This document shows, one piece after another, positions 18,159-27,561 of a DNA stretch of 64,000 bases; within the stretch, counting starts at the first letter, position 1, and each line of letters opens with the position of its first letter. Below the pieces are notes generated by a model. The model was not told the DNA's origin and made no database searches. It saw only the letters and a list, made by a program, of their open reading frames with translations. The DNA is from Nitrospira sp. GTDB lineage: Bacteria; Nitrospirota; Nitrospiria; Nitrospirales; Nitrospiraceae. A program made the translations under genes and the position numbers. Location of the stretch: the NCBI GenBank assembly GCA_022842445.1, contig JALHPO010000005.1:186001-250000 (forward strand), given 5' to 3'.

Positions 18159-21100
18159 ATGCGCTCATTCACCGACATCTTTATCAAACATCCGGTGCTG
18201 GCCGTGGTCGTTAACCTGGTGATCATCCTCGCCGGTTGGCGAGCGTTGGCGGCCTTGCCGGTGCAGCAGTACCCCCAAATCGAGAGCTCATCCGTGATCA
18301 TCACAACAGTCTATTACGGAGCGAGCGCCGAAACGGTTCGCGGATTTTTGAGCACGCCGATTGAGCGTGTGGTCTCTGCGATCAGCGGCGTCGATTACGT
18401 GGAATCGACCAGCCGTGCCGGTATCAGCACGGTCACAGTACACCTCAAGCTAAATCACAACAGTACGGCGGCGTTGGCCGAAGTGACGGCGCGTCTCCAA
18501 CAGGTACGGTCGGAACTGCCGGCAGAAGCTGAGCCACCGGTGATCGAACTGCAGCGTGCCGATCGCCCCTATGCCTCGTTCTACCTCAGCTTCGCCTCCA
18601 GCGAGCGCACCGTGCCGGCGGTCACGGATTGGCTGCTGCGCACACTCCAGCCGCAGCTATCCACACTCGCCGGCGTGCAACGAGTCACCATCGAAGGCGG
18701 CCGCCAAATCGCCATGCGCATCTGGATCGATCCCGGCCGTCTCGCGGCCTTTAATCTGTCCCCCGGTGACGTGCAGAGCGCGCTGAGGCGCAACAACTAC
18801 TTGGCCGCGGTCGGACGAACGAAAGGCAACGCGGTACAGATCAATCTGCTCGCCAACACCGATCTTCGTTCCGCCGCCGAGTTCGAGGAACTGATCGTCG
18901 CCGACCGGAGCGGTGCCATCGTACGGCTAAAAGATATTGCACGGGTCGAGCGGGGAGCTGAAGAGGCGGACATGATCGCCAAGTACAACGCAACCGAGGG
19001 CGTGTACCTCGGAATCTGGCCGGTGCCTGGCGCAAACGAGATCGACGTGCAGCACCGGCTGGTCGATGAGATGGAGCGCATCCGCCCGACGCTGCCCTCC
19101 GACATCGACATGCAGCTGGTGTGGGACGGCACGATGTTTATGCGAAGTGCGCTGACGGAAATCACGAAGACACTGTCTGAGACGATTTTGATCGTGGCCA
19201 TCGTGGTCTTCCTCTTTATGGGCTCGGTCCGGACGGCGCTGGTTCCGCTCGTCGCGATGCCGGTGTCGCTGGTCGGCGCGGCGGTCTTCATGTTTGCGTT
19301 CGGCTTCAGCCTCAATCTGTTGACCCTGCTCGCGATCGTCCTGTCGGTCGGGCTGGTCGTGGACGATGCGATTGTGGTCGTCGAAAACGTCGAGCGGCAT
19401 GTGCGACTGGGCAAATCGCGCATCGATGCGGCGTTAATCGGCGCCCGCGAGTTGCTCGGTCCGATCATCGCCATGACGATCACCCTGGCGGCGGTCTACA
19501 CGCCGATCGGATTCCAGGGTGGATTGACCGGGTCACTCTTCCTGGAATTTGCCATCACGCTCGCCGTGGCGGTCGTACTGTCGGGCGTCGTGGCCATCAC
19601 CCTGTCGCCGGTCATGAGTTCGCGGTTCGTCCACCCTCAGGGCAAAGAAGGTCGGTTGACTGCCTTCGTCAACCGGCGGTTCGAGGAGGTGCGCCGTGTG
19701 TACGCCCGGTTGCTCGACGGTGCGCTGAACATGCGGTGGGGAATCGTGGCGGCGGCATTGCTGATCATGGTCATGGCTTGGCCGCTGTACCTGTTTTCCC
19801 GACAAGAACTGGCGCCGGTGGAGGATCAAAGCCACATCAGCCTGTTCTTCCAAGCATCTCCAGACTCGACGTTGGCCGCGAGCAACCGCGAGCATCTGCA
19901 AGTTGTCGAGGCTATCACATCCCTTCCCGAAACAAGGTTTACCTGGTCGCTGACGACATCCTGGGGCGGGTTCGGCGGCTTGGTCGCGAAAGATTGGAAA
20001 GAGCGTACCCGTTCGACAGAGGAAATGTACGGCGAGGTGTTTGGCAGGGTCTCGCAGGTGCCGGGCCTTCGAGTTTTCCCGCGTTTGGACCCGCCCTTGC
20101 CGACGCCTGGCCAGTATGACGTCGAGCTTCTCTTGCAGAGCGACCTGCCGATCGAACGGTTGCTTGAGACAACGGGCGCAGTTCTGAACGCCGGGTGGCA
20201 GAGCGGCATGTTCCTGTACGTGGACACCGACTTGAAGATCGACTTACCCGAGGCACGTGTCGTGCTGGACCGGGAGCGTCTCGCTGATCTTGGACTCGAC
20301 TTGGCCGGCGTCGGCCGTGAGCTCGGCACCATGCTCGGCGGCGCCTACGTGAACCGGTTCAACTACTTCGATCGGAGTTATAAGGTCATCCCGCAGCTCG
20401 GGGACGAGGATCGTGCCACCGTCGGCCCGTTGCTTGATTTGAAAATCAAAACGCCGAGCGGCCAACTCGTGCCGGTGTCGACGTTCACACACATCGAAAC
20501 GAACACCGCACCACGCACCCTGAACCGTTTCCAACAACGAAATGCCGTGCGCATCTTCGGCGGCGTGAAGCCGGGCATCACAAAAGAACAAGGACTGCGC
20601 GTGCTGGAAGAAGCTGTCGCAAAGGTGAGCAATCCTTCTGTCGTACTCGACTACGCAGGCGAGTCAAGACAGATCCGCCAGGAGGGCGCTGCGCTGACCG
20701 TCACGCTGGGATTCGCTCTCGTACTCATCTATTTAGTCTTGAGCGCACAGTTTCAGAGCTTCCGAGATCCACTGATCGTCCTCTTGGGCTCGGTCCCCCT
20801 TGCGATCTCCGGTGCGCTGGTCTTTAGCTTCCTTGATCTCACGACCATTAACATTTACTCGCAAGTCGGCCTGATCACGCTGGTGGGGTTGATCGCAAAA
20901 AACGGCATCCTCATCGTGGAGTTTGCCAACAAACTGCAAGCCAGCGGGCTCTCAAGGATTTCCGCGGTACGTGAAGCGGCCTTGACCAGATTGCGACCGG
21001 TGCTGATGACCTCCGCGGCCACCGTCTTCGGGCATTTGCCATTGGTGCTCGCGTCCGGACCTGGCGCCGCAGCCCGTAACAGCATTGGGATGGTGTTGGT

Positions 21101-21248
21101 CACAGGGATGACGGTCGGCACGCTGTTCACCTTGTTTGTCGTGCCAGTGTTCTACTCACTGATCGCGGCCCAGCATCAACTGGCTCTGACACGCGAAGAC
21201 ATCGCAGTCATAGACGAGGATCTACTGCTCACAGGAGCGAAGGGGTGA
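18159..21248 (+). CDS. RND efflux permease (HAE1/AcrB-like), full length
   Basis: 1029-residue inner-membrane pump subunit, the usual length for the family. The proton-relay Asp pair is at residues 402-403 (GLVVDDAIVVVENVERH), and the usual TM clusters and two large periplasmic loops are present. AAGGA precedes the ATG. It is very similar throughout to the permease at the left end of the window, differing mainly at the C-terminal tail. Placed between its adaptor and an outer-membrane factor. Substrate cannot be predicted; antibiotic, solvent or metabolite export are all possible. Confidence 0.95.
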   Translation: MRSFTDIFIKHPVLAVVVNLVIILAGWRALAALPVQQYPQIESSSVIITTVYYGASAETVRGFLSTPIERVVSAISGVDYVESTSRAGISTVTVHLKLNHNSTAALAEVTARLQQVRSELPAEAEPPVIELQRADRPYASFYLSFASSERTVPAVTDWLLRTLQPQLSTLAGVQRVTIEGGRQIAMRIWIDPGRLAAFNLSPGDVQSALRRNNYLAAVGRTKGNAVQINLLANTDLRSAAEFEELIVADRSGAIVRLKDIARVERGAEEADMIAKYNATEGVYLGIWPVPGANEIDVQHRLVDEMERIRPTLPSDIDMQLVWDGTMFMRSALTEITKTLSETILIVAIVVFLFMGSVRTALVPLVAMPVSLVGAAVFMFAFGFSLNLLTLLAIVLSVGLVVDDAIVVVENVERHVRLGKSRIDAALIGARELLGPIIAMTITLAAVYTPIGFQGGLTGSLFLEFAITLAVAVVLSGVVAITLSPVMSSRFVHPQGKEGRLTAFVNRRFEEVRRVYARLLDGALNMRWGIVAAALLIMVMAWPLYLFSRQELAPVEDQSHISLFFQASPDSTLAASNREHLQVVEAITSLPETRFTWSLTTSWGGFGGLVAKDWKERTRSTEEMYGEVFGRVSQVPGLRVFPRLDPPLPTPGQYDVELLLQSDLPIERLLETTGAVLNAGWQSGMFLYVDTDLKIDLPEARVVLDRERLADLGLDLAGVGRELGTMLGGAYVNRFNYFDRSYKVIPQLGDEDRATVGPLLDLKIKTPSGQLVPVSTFTHIETNTAPRTLNRFQQRNAVRIFGGVKPGITKEQGLRVLEEAVAKVSNPSVVLDYAGESRQIRQEGAALTVTLGFALVLIYLVLSAQFQSFRDPLIVLLGSVPLAISGALVFSFLDLTTINIYSQVGLITLVGLIAKNGILIVEFANKLQASGLSRISAVREAALTRLRPVLMTSAATVFGHLPLVLASGPGAAARNSIGMVLVTGMTVGTLFTLFVVPVFYSLIAAQHQLALTREDIAVIDEDLLLTGAKG

Positions 21249-21287
21249 CGTCATCGTGGCTGATCCAGCAAGAAAAGAGATTTCAAC

Positions 21288-21593
21288 ATGCTGAAGATCA
21301 CTTTGGATAACAGTCAGGCTTCAACGCGGTTGACGTTGGAAGGCCGGCTGGCCGGAGCCTGGGTCAAGGAACTCGAGCAATTCTGGCGACCCATGACGGC
21401 ATCGCAACGGGGATCGTTGATCGTGGATCTGAGAGGCGTGACCTTCATTGAAGAGACAGGTAAGGCGCTCCTCGCAGAGATGTGGCAAGCCGGCGCGGAG
21501 CTGATTGCGACAGGATGCTGCAACAAGTCCATGATCGAGCAAATCGCCTGTTCCCGGCCACGCTCGAACACTGATCGAAAAAAGAGGAGATAG
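21288..21593 (+). CDS. Small STAS-domain protein
   Basis: 101 residues with an anti-sigma-antagonist/STAS look: LTLEGRLAGAWVKELEQFW, then SLIVDLRGVTFIEETGKALLAEMWQAG. In classical STAS proteins a phosphorylatable Ser lies at the start of the helix after VDL; here the position reads EETGKALL with Thr in place of Ser. It lies between the permease and the outer-membrane factor, so it is transcribed with the efflux operon. Its partner is unknown; no kinase or phosphatase gene is adjacent. Confidence 0.78.
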   Translation: MLKITLDNSQASTRLTLEGRLAGAWVKELEQFWRPMTASQRGSLIVDLRGVTFIEETGKALLAEMWQAGAELIATGCCNKSMIEQIACSRPRSNTDRKKRR

Positions 21594-21605
21594 GAGCATT
21601 GCCCC

Positions 21606-23048
21606 ATGCGCACATTCAATATTTTTCTCATAGGATTTCTATTCCTCACCGCCTGCGCGGTCGGACCGGATTATTCCCGTCCGAATCTGGCGACGCCGGA
21701 AAAGTTCCGGATGGCCGACGCCGTACAGGAAACCGCGTCCTTTGCCAACCTCCCCTGGTGGGATCTCTTAAAGGACGAGGAACTCCAGCGACTCATTCGG
21801 ATTGCGCTGAGCGAGAACAAAGATCTGAAACATGCCGTGGCGTCTGTTGAAGAATTTCAGGCCCGGCTGCTTACCGCAACGATGGACTTCGTGCCAAAGG
21901 CCGATGTCACGGCCAGTGCGCCGTCCTTCGGCCGAAAGGCGAACTTCCTGTTCCCTGGATTTCCCAATGCCTTCAATTACTACCTTCAGGGCAATCTTGC
22001 CTGGGAATTAGACATCTGGGGACGCATCCGCCGGTCGCACGAAGCGGCGCGCGGTGAGCTCTTGGCTCGCGAGGAATCCCGGCGGGCGGTCGTGCTTCAG
22101 CTCGTGAGTGGTGTCGCGGAAGCGTACTTCGAGCTGCTGCAGTTCGATCTACAGCTGAATGTCGCGAAGCGTACGCTGCGATCGTGGGAAGAATCAGTCA
22201 GAATCGCCCAGGCTCGTGTGCGACAGGGCGTGATTACCAAAATCGATGCCGATCAGTTCGTGGCCGAACGGGCGAATGCCGCAGCGCGCGTTGCAGAATT
22301 AACTCGCCAGATGGTGCAAAAAGAGAATCAGCTCAGTGTGCTGCTCGGGCGCAATCCCGGTCGCATCCTGAGAGGGCAGTCGCTGACGGAACAAGTGCTG
22401 GTACCAGAAGTCCCGCCGGGCCTGCCTTCGGAATTGTTACAGCGGCGGCCGGATCTGGTACAGGCTGAACAGACGTTGGCAGCGGCAACAGCACGAATCG
22501 GTGCTGCCAAAGCGGACCGCTTTCCCAAACTCAGCATTACGGGAATCCTCGGTGTGGCCAGTCCCCAGTTCTCCAGGCTTATTGCAAGCGAGACTGCGTT
22601 CGGCGTCATCGGTCCAAGCGTGGCCGGCCCCTTGTTCAATGCCGTCGCGTTAGGGTTTCAGCAAAAGGCTGCCGAAGCCCAGGCGCGGGAGCAACTTGCA
22701 CAGTACGAGCAAGCGGTACTTGTCGCCTTTCGGGAGGTTGAAGACGCCTTGGTGGCGGTCTCGACGGCTCGCGAACAGCGTGCGGTCCAGGCCGAACAGG
22801 TAGAGTCCCTCCAGTCGGCGCTGCAGCTGGCAAGTCTCCGCTACAAAGGCGGGCTCGCCAACTATCTCGACGTGCTCGTCGCACAGCGTAATCTCTTCGA
22901 AGCCGAACTGGCACTGGCCGGGACCCACAGGTTGCACCTTGTTTCCGTGATCCAGCTGTATAAGGCCTTGGGCGGCGGATGGCATGCGTACGACACGGCA
23001 CTCGGTTCCTCTACACCGGCTCACGAGCAACCTCTAGAACACAGCTGA
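21606..23048 (+). CDS. Outer-membrane efflux lipoprotein (TolC/NodT family)
   Basis: 480 residues. The signal peptide ends in the lipobox LTAC, followed by AVGPDYSRP, the hallmark of NodT-type channels. Two OEP repeats follow, with helical hairpins (AVASVEEFQARLLTA; DLVQAEQTLAAATARIGAAKADRFP). TAGGAG is nine bases before the ATG. Final gene of the sigma-54-driven efflux operon; it could also serve the duplicate permease at the left end, which lacks a channel gene downstream. Confidence 0.92.
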   Translation: MRTFNIFLIGFLFLTACAVGPDYSRPNLATPEKFRMADAVQETASFANLPWWDLLKDEELQRLIRIALSENKDLKHAVASVEEFQARLLTATMDFVPKADVTASAPSFGRKANFLFPGFPNAFNYYLQGNLAWELDIWGRIRRSHEAARGELLAREESRRAVVLQLVSGVAEAYFELLQFDLQLNVAKRTLRSWEESVRIAQARVRQGVITKIDADQFVAERANAAARVAELTRQMVQKENQLSVLLGRNPGRILRGQSLTEQVLVPEVPPGLPSELLQRRPDLVQAEQTLAAATARIGAAKADRFPKLSITGILGVASPQFSRLIASETAFGVIGPSVAGPLFNAVALGFQQKAAEAQAREQLAQYEQAVLVAFREVEDALVAVSTAREQRAVQAEQVESLQSALQLASLRYKGGLANYLDVLVAQRNLFEAELALAGTHRLHLVSVIQLYKALGGGWHAYDTALGSSTPAHEQPLEHS

Positions 23049-23082
23049 TAGCAAGCCGTTGATATATCAGGCCCCATACCAC

Positions 23083-23108
23083 TGTCGATTTCCCGATGGC
23101 GGTTCGAC
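23083..23108 (+). promoter_or_regulatory. ECF42-type promoter for third DGPF gene
   Basis: TGTCGA (23083-23088), 16-bp spacer, CGAC then TATAGA. Same boxes and spacing as at 3132 and 4950. It lies 81 bases upstream of the DGPF start at 23189 and may also serve the small genes downstream. Confidence 0.75.
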
Positions 23109-23188
23109 TATAGAAGCAGATGCAGGGCTCATCCGGTGTAGAAGAAACGGAAGCCCGTGAGGTCACCATCAACGACAAGGAGCGTTTC

Positions 23189-23614
23189 ATGCGATTCATG
23201 GTCATCGTAAAAGCCACGAAGGATTCTGAAGCGGGCGTGATGCCGAGCGAACTGCTGCTGACCGAGATGGGCAAATTCAATGAGGAATTGGTGAAGGCCG
23301 GCGTGATGCTGGCGGGTGAAGGGCTCCAGCCAAGCTCGAAGGGAGCGCGCGTCAGGTTTTCGGGAAGCACACGCACCGTAATCGACGGCCCCTTCGCCGA
23401 GACTAAAGAGCTCATTGCCGGCTATTGGCTCTGGAGATGCAAATCGAAGGACGAAGCGATCGAATGGGTCAAACGGTGCCCCAATCCCATGCCGGGAGAA
23501 TCCGAGATCGAAATCCGCCAGGTCTTCGAAGCGGACGAGTTCGGCGCGGAGTTCACACCGGAACTGAGAGCACAAGAAGAACGATTGCGGGCGGAGGCGG
23601 CTAAAAAGAAATAA
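23189..23614 (+). CDS. DGPF/YCII-related protein 3
   Basis: 141-residue YCII-related protein with the signature in VIDGPFAETKELIAGYWLW. It is longer than the two copies near 3-5 kb owing to a charged tail (ELRAQEERLRAEAAKKK). AAGGAG lies six bases before the chosen ATG (MRFMVIVKATKD); an upstream in-frame ATG would add 23 residues without family similarity. It heads a run of small genes often found with ECF41/42 systems and carries the third ECF42-type promoter. Confidence 0.9.
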   Translation: MRFMVIVKATKDSEAGVMPSELLLTEMGKFNEELVKAGVMLAGEGLQPSSKGARVRFSGSTRTVIDGPFAETKELIAGYWLWRCKSKDEAIEWVKRCPNPMPGESEIEIRQVFEADEFGAEFTPELRAQEERLRAEAAKKK

Positions 23615-23710
23615 CGCCGTCTCGCTCAAAAGTCAGACGCCGGAACCAAGAGACCTTACGCTGGGGAATTTTCAACGCATGACGCGAACCATCAAGAAAG
23701 GATGATGCCC

Positions 23711-24070
23711 ATGGGATATGTCGATGGATATGTGCTGCCCGTTGCCAAGAAAAACCTGAAGGCCTATCGCCGTCTCGCACAACAAGCGGGGAAGATCTGG
23801 CGCGAGCACGGCGCGCTCGCCTACAAAGAATGCGTCGGCGATGATCTCACGACAAAGATGGGCGTGCCGTTTCCGAAACATGCCAAGGCCAAAGCCGGTG
23901 AGACGGTGATCTTCGCGTACATCCAGTTCAATTCCCGCGCCCATCGTGACCGCGTCAACACCAAAGTGATAAAAGATCCGCGTATCCATGCCATGTGCGA
24001 CCCGAAAGACATGCCCTTTGATTGCACACGGATGACTTACGGCGGATTCAAAGTTTTCGTCGATTTCTAA
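23711..24070 (+). CDS. DUF1428 family protein
   Basis: 119 residues opening MGYVDGYVLPVAKKN with the family's WREHGALAYKECVGDD and MPFDCTRMTYGGFKVFV segments. Function is not established; structurally related to dimeric alpha/beta-barrel proteins. Three in-frame ATGs lie together; the third has AAAGG nine bases upstream. Follows the DGPF gene in the same direction, a neighbourhood seen with ECF-associated stress cassettes. Confidence 0.88.
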   Translation: MGYVDGYVLPVAKKNLKAYRRLAQQAGKIWREHGALAYKECVGDDLTTKMGVPFPKHAKAKAGETVIFAYIQFNSRAHRDRVNTKVIKDPRIHAMCDPKDMPFDCTRMTYGGFKVFVDF

Positions 24071-24159
24071 CGCCGCATCTTGGCATGCGCGTGCAAGGAT
24101 TGTTTCGATGCAAAGCACCTATCACTCACACGACCCTTATTGAATACAGGAGGCCCCCT

Positions 24160-24759
24160 ATGCGTTTTTCCTTCATTTCTTTCGCCTGTCTTGCGCTGGC
24201 TCTTCTTGCGTCTCCGGTCATAGCCAAGGAAAAGAAGCACGAAAAACCGATGGACCCGCAGGCCATGATGGAGCTGTGGAAACAGGCTGCGACACCAGGT
24301 GAGCCGCACAAGTTGTTTGCCACTCTCGCCGGCAGTTGGACGACCACAACCAAGGAGTGGATGGAGCCGGGCAAGCCTCCGACGGAATCCACCGGCACAG
24401 CGGAACTGAAGATGTTGCTGGATGGACGGTTTCTCTACCAGGAATTCAACGGCCAGATGATGGGCCAGCCATTCAACGGCATCGGCATCGATGGGTATGA
24501 CAATATCCGCAAGAAGTATGTGACAGTTTGGATGGATTCGATGGGCACCGGCATCTTTCTTATGGAGGGAACGGCCAGCCCGGACGGAAAAACCATCACA
24601 CTCAAAGGTTCTCACCCGGAACCAGGTGGTAAACACATGAGCCATCGTGCCATCTGGAAACTGATCGACAACAACAACCAGACGTTCGATATGTATGGTG
24701 CGCACCACGGCCAGAAGGAAACCAAGATGATGGAGATCACGTACCAGCGGAAACCGTAG
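24160..24759 (+). CDS. Exported DUF1579 family protein
   Basis: 199 residues with a cleavable signal peptide (CLALALLASPVIAKEK), so periplasmic. The body opens with the lipocalin-like segment LFATLAGSWTTTTKEWMEPG and continues with LLDGRFLYQEFNGQMMGQPF, the DUF1579 pattern. AGGAGG is close to the ATG. Role unknown; members cluster with DGPF, DUF1428 and glyoxalase-like genes. Confidence 0.87.
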   Translation: MRFSFISFACLALALLASPVIAKEKKHEKPMDPQAMMELWKQAATPGEPHKLFATLAGSWTTTTKEWMEPGKPPTESTGTAELKMLLDGRFLYQEFNGQMMGQPFNGIGIDGYDNIRKKYVTVWMDSMGTGIFLMEGTASPDGKTITLKGSHPEPGGKHMSHRAIWKLIDNNNQTFDMYGAHHGQKETKMMEITYQRKP

Positions 24760-24926
24760 CGATCAGGCAGAAGCATACCGGTCGTCGAACATCACCGGAG
24801 CGCACGGGCCGTACGGTCTTGTTATGGGAAAATCCTGAACGGGCTTGGGTGGTCTTGACCAAGCTGGGCCAACGTGCTGAACTAGGGACCATCCACTTTC
24901 ACTTTCTCAACAAGGAGGCATCCATT

Positions 24927-25133
24927 ATGTCGACGAAAGAGTACAAGCAACTCGGATGTCTGGATGTCCAACCCTCTGGTGGCTGCGGATTCCAGGTCAG
25001 GGCCGAAACCGAGGGAGAGCTCATGCAACTGGTGGCGACACACGCCAAGCAGTGCCATAAGCTCGACTCAATTCCGGCTGAAATGGTCTCAGCGGTCAAA
25101 GCGGCCATCAAGACGGTCTCCGTCGCTGTTTGA
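24927..25133 (+). CDS. DUF1059 small protein
   Basis: 68 residues (MSTKEYKQLGCLDVQPSGGC) with the family's CGF..RAETEGELMQ and THAKQCHKLDSIP segments. Cys and His residues (C11, C20, C22, H47, C50) may bind a metal, which is inference. AAGGAGG precedes the ATG. Confidence 0.85.
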   Translation: MSTKEYKQLGCLDVQPSGGCGFQVRAETEGELMQLVATHAKQCHKLDSIPAEMVSAVKAAIKTVSVAV

Positions 25134-25237
25134 TCGCCATCCTGGCACGGATCGTCCTCCCCTGCAGCATGCGCCGCACGGGAAGGATCTCCATATTCAC
25201 CCGATGAGAATTCACCTCTTCGACTTGGGAGGCTACT

Positions 25238-25672
25238 ATGAGACGCGTACTAGGACTTCTTTCGATTTCGATCCTCTTGATCAGCCTCAGCGGCTGCAGC
25301 TATCTGTTTTATCCGCATGCCAAAGACTTCGCGGAAAAGGCCAAGGACCCGAACGACGTTCAGACCTTGATTAATTTGACGAACATGATGGAAACCAGCG
25401 CAAAGGCGGCGAGAAGCGGCAAGGGCGTCGATCAAGCGCTGGACGATCTCCACAATCAATTCCATGCCTTCGACGACAATCTGTGCTGCGTGGATAAAGA
25501 AACCCGCGAGAAACCGGCCCATGCGCTCGCCGTGACACATAATAAGGAGCTGTGGGCGATTTTTAAACGCGTCTGGAAATTCAAGAACGACCAACCGCAG
25601 CGGGAGCAGCACCTCGACCTATTCGCAACCGAGGTGAAGGAACTGCGAGAGACCTTGCAAACGCTCAAGTAA
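25238..25672 (+). CDS. Hypothetical lipoprotein
   Basis: 144 residues with a lipoprotein signal (ISLSGCS lipobox, lipidated Cys at about residue 20). The mature part is helical and charged, with two adjacent Cys (NLCCVDKE). I do not recognise a family. GGGAGG lies a few bases before the ATG. Same direction as its neighbours but with gaps of about 100 bases on each side. Confidence 0.75.
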   Translation: MRRVLGLLSISILLISLSGCSYLFYPHAKDFAEKAKDPNDVQTLINLTNMMETSAKAARSGKGVDQALDDLHNQFHAFDDNLCCVDKETREKPAHALAVTHNKELWAIFKRVWKFKNDQPQREQHLDLFATEVKELRETLQTLK

Positions 25673-25767
25673 CCGCGCGCAAGACGCTCACCGGTCACTG
25701 CGTAACGAGTCCCACCGGACCATTTCGGCGGGGCGGCAGGTAGGATGCACGCTGAAAGGAAGACGGG

Positions 25768-26625
25768 ATGGGACAGACACCAGAGGAGATCATCGACGGT
25801 CAACGACAGGACTGGAACCGTGTCGCCGGTGGCTGGGAAAAGTGGGACCGGTTCTTTGACGAGCAGATGGCGTTTCTGAACCACAGGCTGGTCGCCGATG
25901 CCCGGCTGCGGTCAGGGCTTCGCGTGCTGGATCTTGGTTCGGGAACCGGCTATCCGGCACTGCTTGCCGCCCGGACGGTCGGCCCCGACGGCACCGTGAT
26001 TGGAATCGATCTGGCTGAGCAGATGCTCAATGCTGCGCAGCGCAAAGCGTCGTCCCTCAGGCTTTCCAATGTCTCGTTTCAAACCGGCGATGTCACGACC
26101 TTGCCGTTCGACACGGCCTCGTTCGATGCGATTACCAGTCGATTTTGCCTCATGTTCCTCCCCGACATTCCAAGAGCGGTTACCGAAATCGGCAGAGTCT
26201 TGAAACCGGGAGGCTGGCTGTCCGCAGCGGTCTGGTCTGCACCGGATAAGAATGCCTATCTGACGACGCCGCTCGCCGTCATCAAACAATTCATCGAGCT
26301 CCCACCGCCGGACCCAACCGCGCCGGGGATTTTCCGGCTGGCCAAACCGGGCGAGCTAATGCGCATGCTCCAGGAGGCCGGATTCGTGAACATCGTCGAG
26401 GAAGAATATCTCGCCGAGGTGCGGTTTCCGTCGGGCGAAGAATACTACGAAAGTCTCATGGACATCGCCGCGCCGATCCAGAATCTGTTTGCGCGGTTGT
26501 CCAAGCAGCAACAAGCGGACGCGCGCAATCGGATCGTCGGGTCCATCGGCCAATACCGAAGGGCAGACGATATCGCCTTGCCCATCGCCGTGCGTATGGT
26601 CGCCGCCCGCAAACCATTCGGCTGA
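25768..26625 (+). CDS. Class I SAM-dependent methyltransferase (UbiE-like)
   Basis: 285 residues. Motif I VLDLGSGTGYPALLAARTVG lies at about 51-70, followed by GIDLAEQMLNAA and FDAITSRFCLMFLPD, typical of UbiE/COQ5-type small-molecule methyltransferases. The substrate is not evident. AAAGGAAG before the ATG. A TfoX-N gene begins five bases after the stop, suggesting cotranscription. Confidence 0.9.
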   Translation: MGQTPEEIIDGQRQDWNRVAGGWEKWDRFFDEQMAFLNHRLVADARLRSGLRVLDLGSGTGYPALLAARTVGPDGTVIGIDLAEQMLNAAQRKASSLRLSNVSFQTGDVTTLPFDTASFDAITSRFCLMFLPDIPRAVTEIGRVLKPGGWLSAAVWSAPDKNAYLTTPLAVIKQFIELPPPDPTAPGIFRLAKPGELMRMLQEAGFVNIVEEEYLAEVRFPSGEEYYESLMDIAAPIQNLFARLSKQQQADARNRIVGSIGQYRRADDIALPIAVRMVAARKPFG

Positions 26626-26629
26626 TCTG

Positions 26630-26941
26630 ATGCCGGCAAAACATGACGGCTTTAAAGACTTCGTGCTGGATCAATTGGCCGATCTGCGAGGGCTGACCTG
26701 CCGCGCCATGTTCGGTGGCTACGGCCTTTCGTTCAACGGAACGTTCCTCGGCATCATCCATAAGGGGCGGCTGTACTTCAAGGTGACGCCGGAGACGGTT
26801 GATCAGTACAAGACCCACGGCATGAAACCGTTCCGCCCGAATGCGAAACAAACCCTCAAAAACTATTACGAAGTTCCCCTTGAGATCTTGGAACATTCAG
26901 AGCACCTCACCGTTTGGGCTTCGCAGGCAGCAGAACGGTAA
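26630..26941 (+). CDS. TfoX N-terminal domain protein
   Basis: 103 residues with the TfoX/Sxy N-terminal domain (LRGLTCRAMFGGYGLSFNG; GRLYFKV). Only this domain is present, as in many stand-alone members; role in competence is not implied. It starts five bases after the methyltransferase stop with no clear ribosome site of its own, so translational coupling is likely. Confidence 0.88.
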   Translation: MPAKHDGFKDFVLDQLADLRGLTCRAMFGGYGLSFNGTFLGIIHKGRLYFKVTPETVDQYKTHGMKPFRPNAKQTLKNYYEVPLEILEHSEHLTVWASQAAER

Positions 26942-27015
26942 CAACAGACCTCATCTCTCGACGGAATCAATGGCTCGTTCGAACACACTCAACTTGTGGT
27001 GACGGGAACACCTCT

Positions 27016-27507
27016 ATGGCCCGCCTATCCGCCTCAATCCTCTTGGTCATTTGCCTGGGCGGACACTTCGGCCAGATGACGTGGGCCGAAGAGCCGCCGA
27101 CAGCGCAACTTTTATGGCAAACCGCCCCGGCATCCCCGGCCATCGATCATCCGTCAACGACCAGAAAGTCCTGGGTGCTCCGCAATCGAGAAATCACCCT
27201 TGATCTCGCATTGCTCAAGATCTTGAAGGATGCCGGATCCAGACCCCATCCTAGAATTGTCATAGAGCTCTTTGATCGCGACAGACACGAATTGGATATC
27301 ACGTCGACGGTCTCCCGCCACAACGATAGTGCGATCGTCCGCGGCACGCTCAAGCCGCCTTCGAAGGGAGACTTTACCTTTGCCATCAACGGCAATGTCC
27401 TTGTCGGAACCATGCATCTGAGCGATCGTCTGTACAAGACCGAGCACATCGCCAACGGCCGACTGCAGTTGCTTGAAATCGATCCTGACAAGTTTCCTCC
27501 CGACTGA
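27016..27507 (+). CDS. Hypothetical exported protein
   Basis: 163 residues with a signal peptide (ASILLVICLGGHFGQMTWAEE). The mature part is predicted mixed alpha/beta with no motif I recognise (RNREITLDLALLKILKDAGS). The start follows a GGGAACACC stretch; ribosome site is weak. No operon partner is obvious. Confidence 0.65.
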   Translation: MARLSASILLVICLGGHFGQMTWAEEPPTAQLLWQTAPASPAIDHPSTTRKSWVLRNREITLDLALLKILKDAGSRPHPRIVIELFDRDRHELDITSTVSRHNDSAIVRGTLKPPSKGDFTFAINGNVLVGTMHLSDRLYKTEHIANGRLQLLEIDPDKFPPD

Positions 27508-27561
27508 CCACACCCTCGCTAAGTGGTGGCGATCCTCCGCTCGCCATGCGGCACTAGCCTA

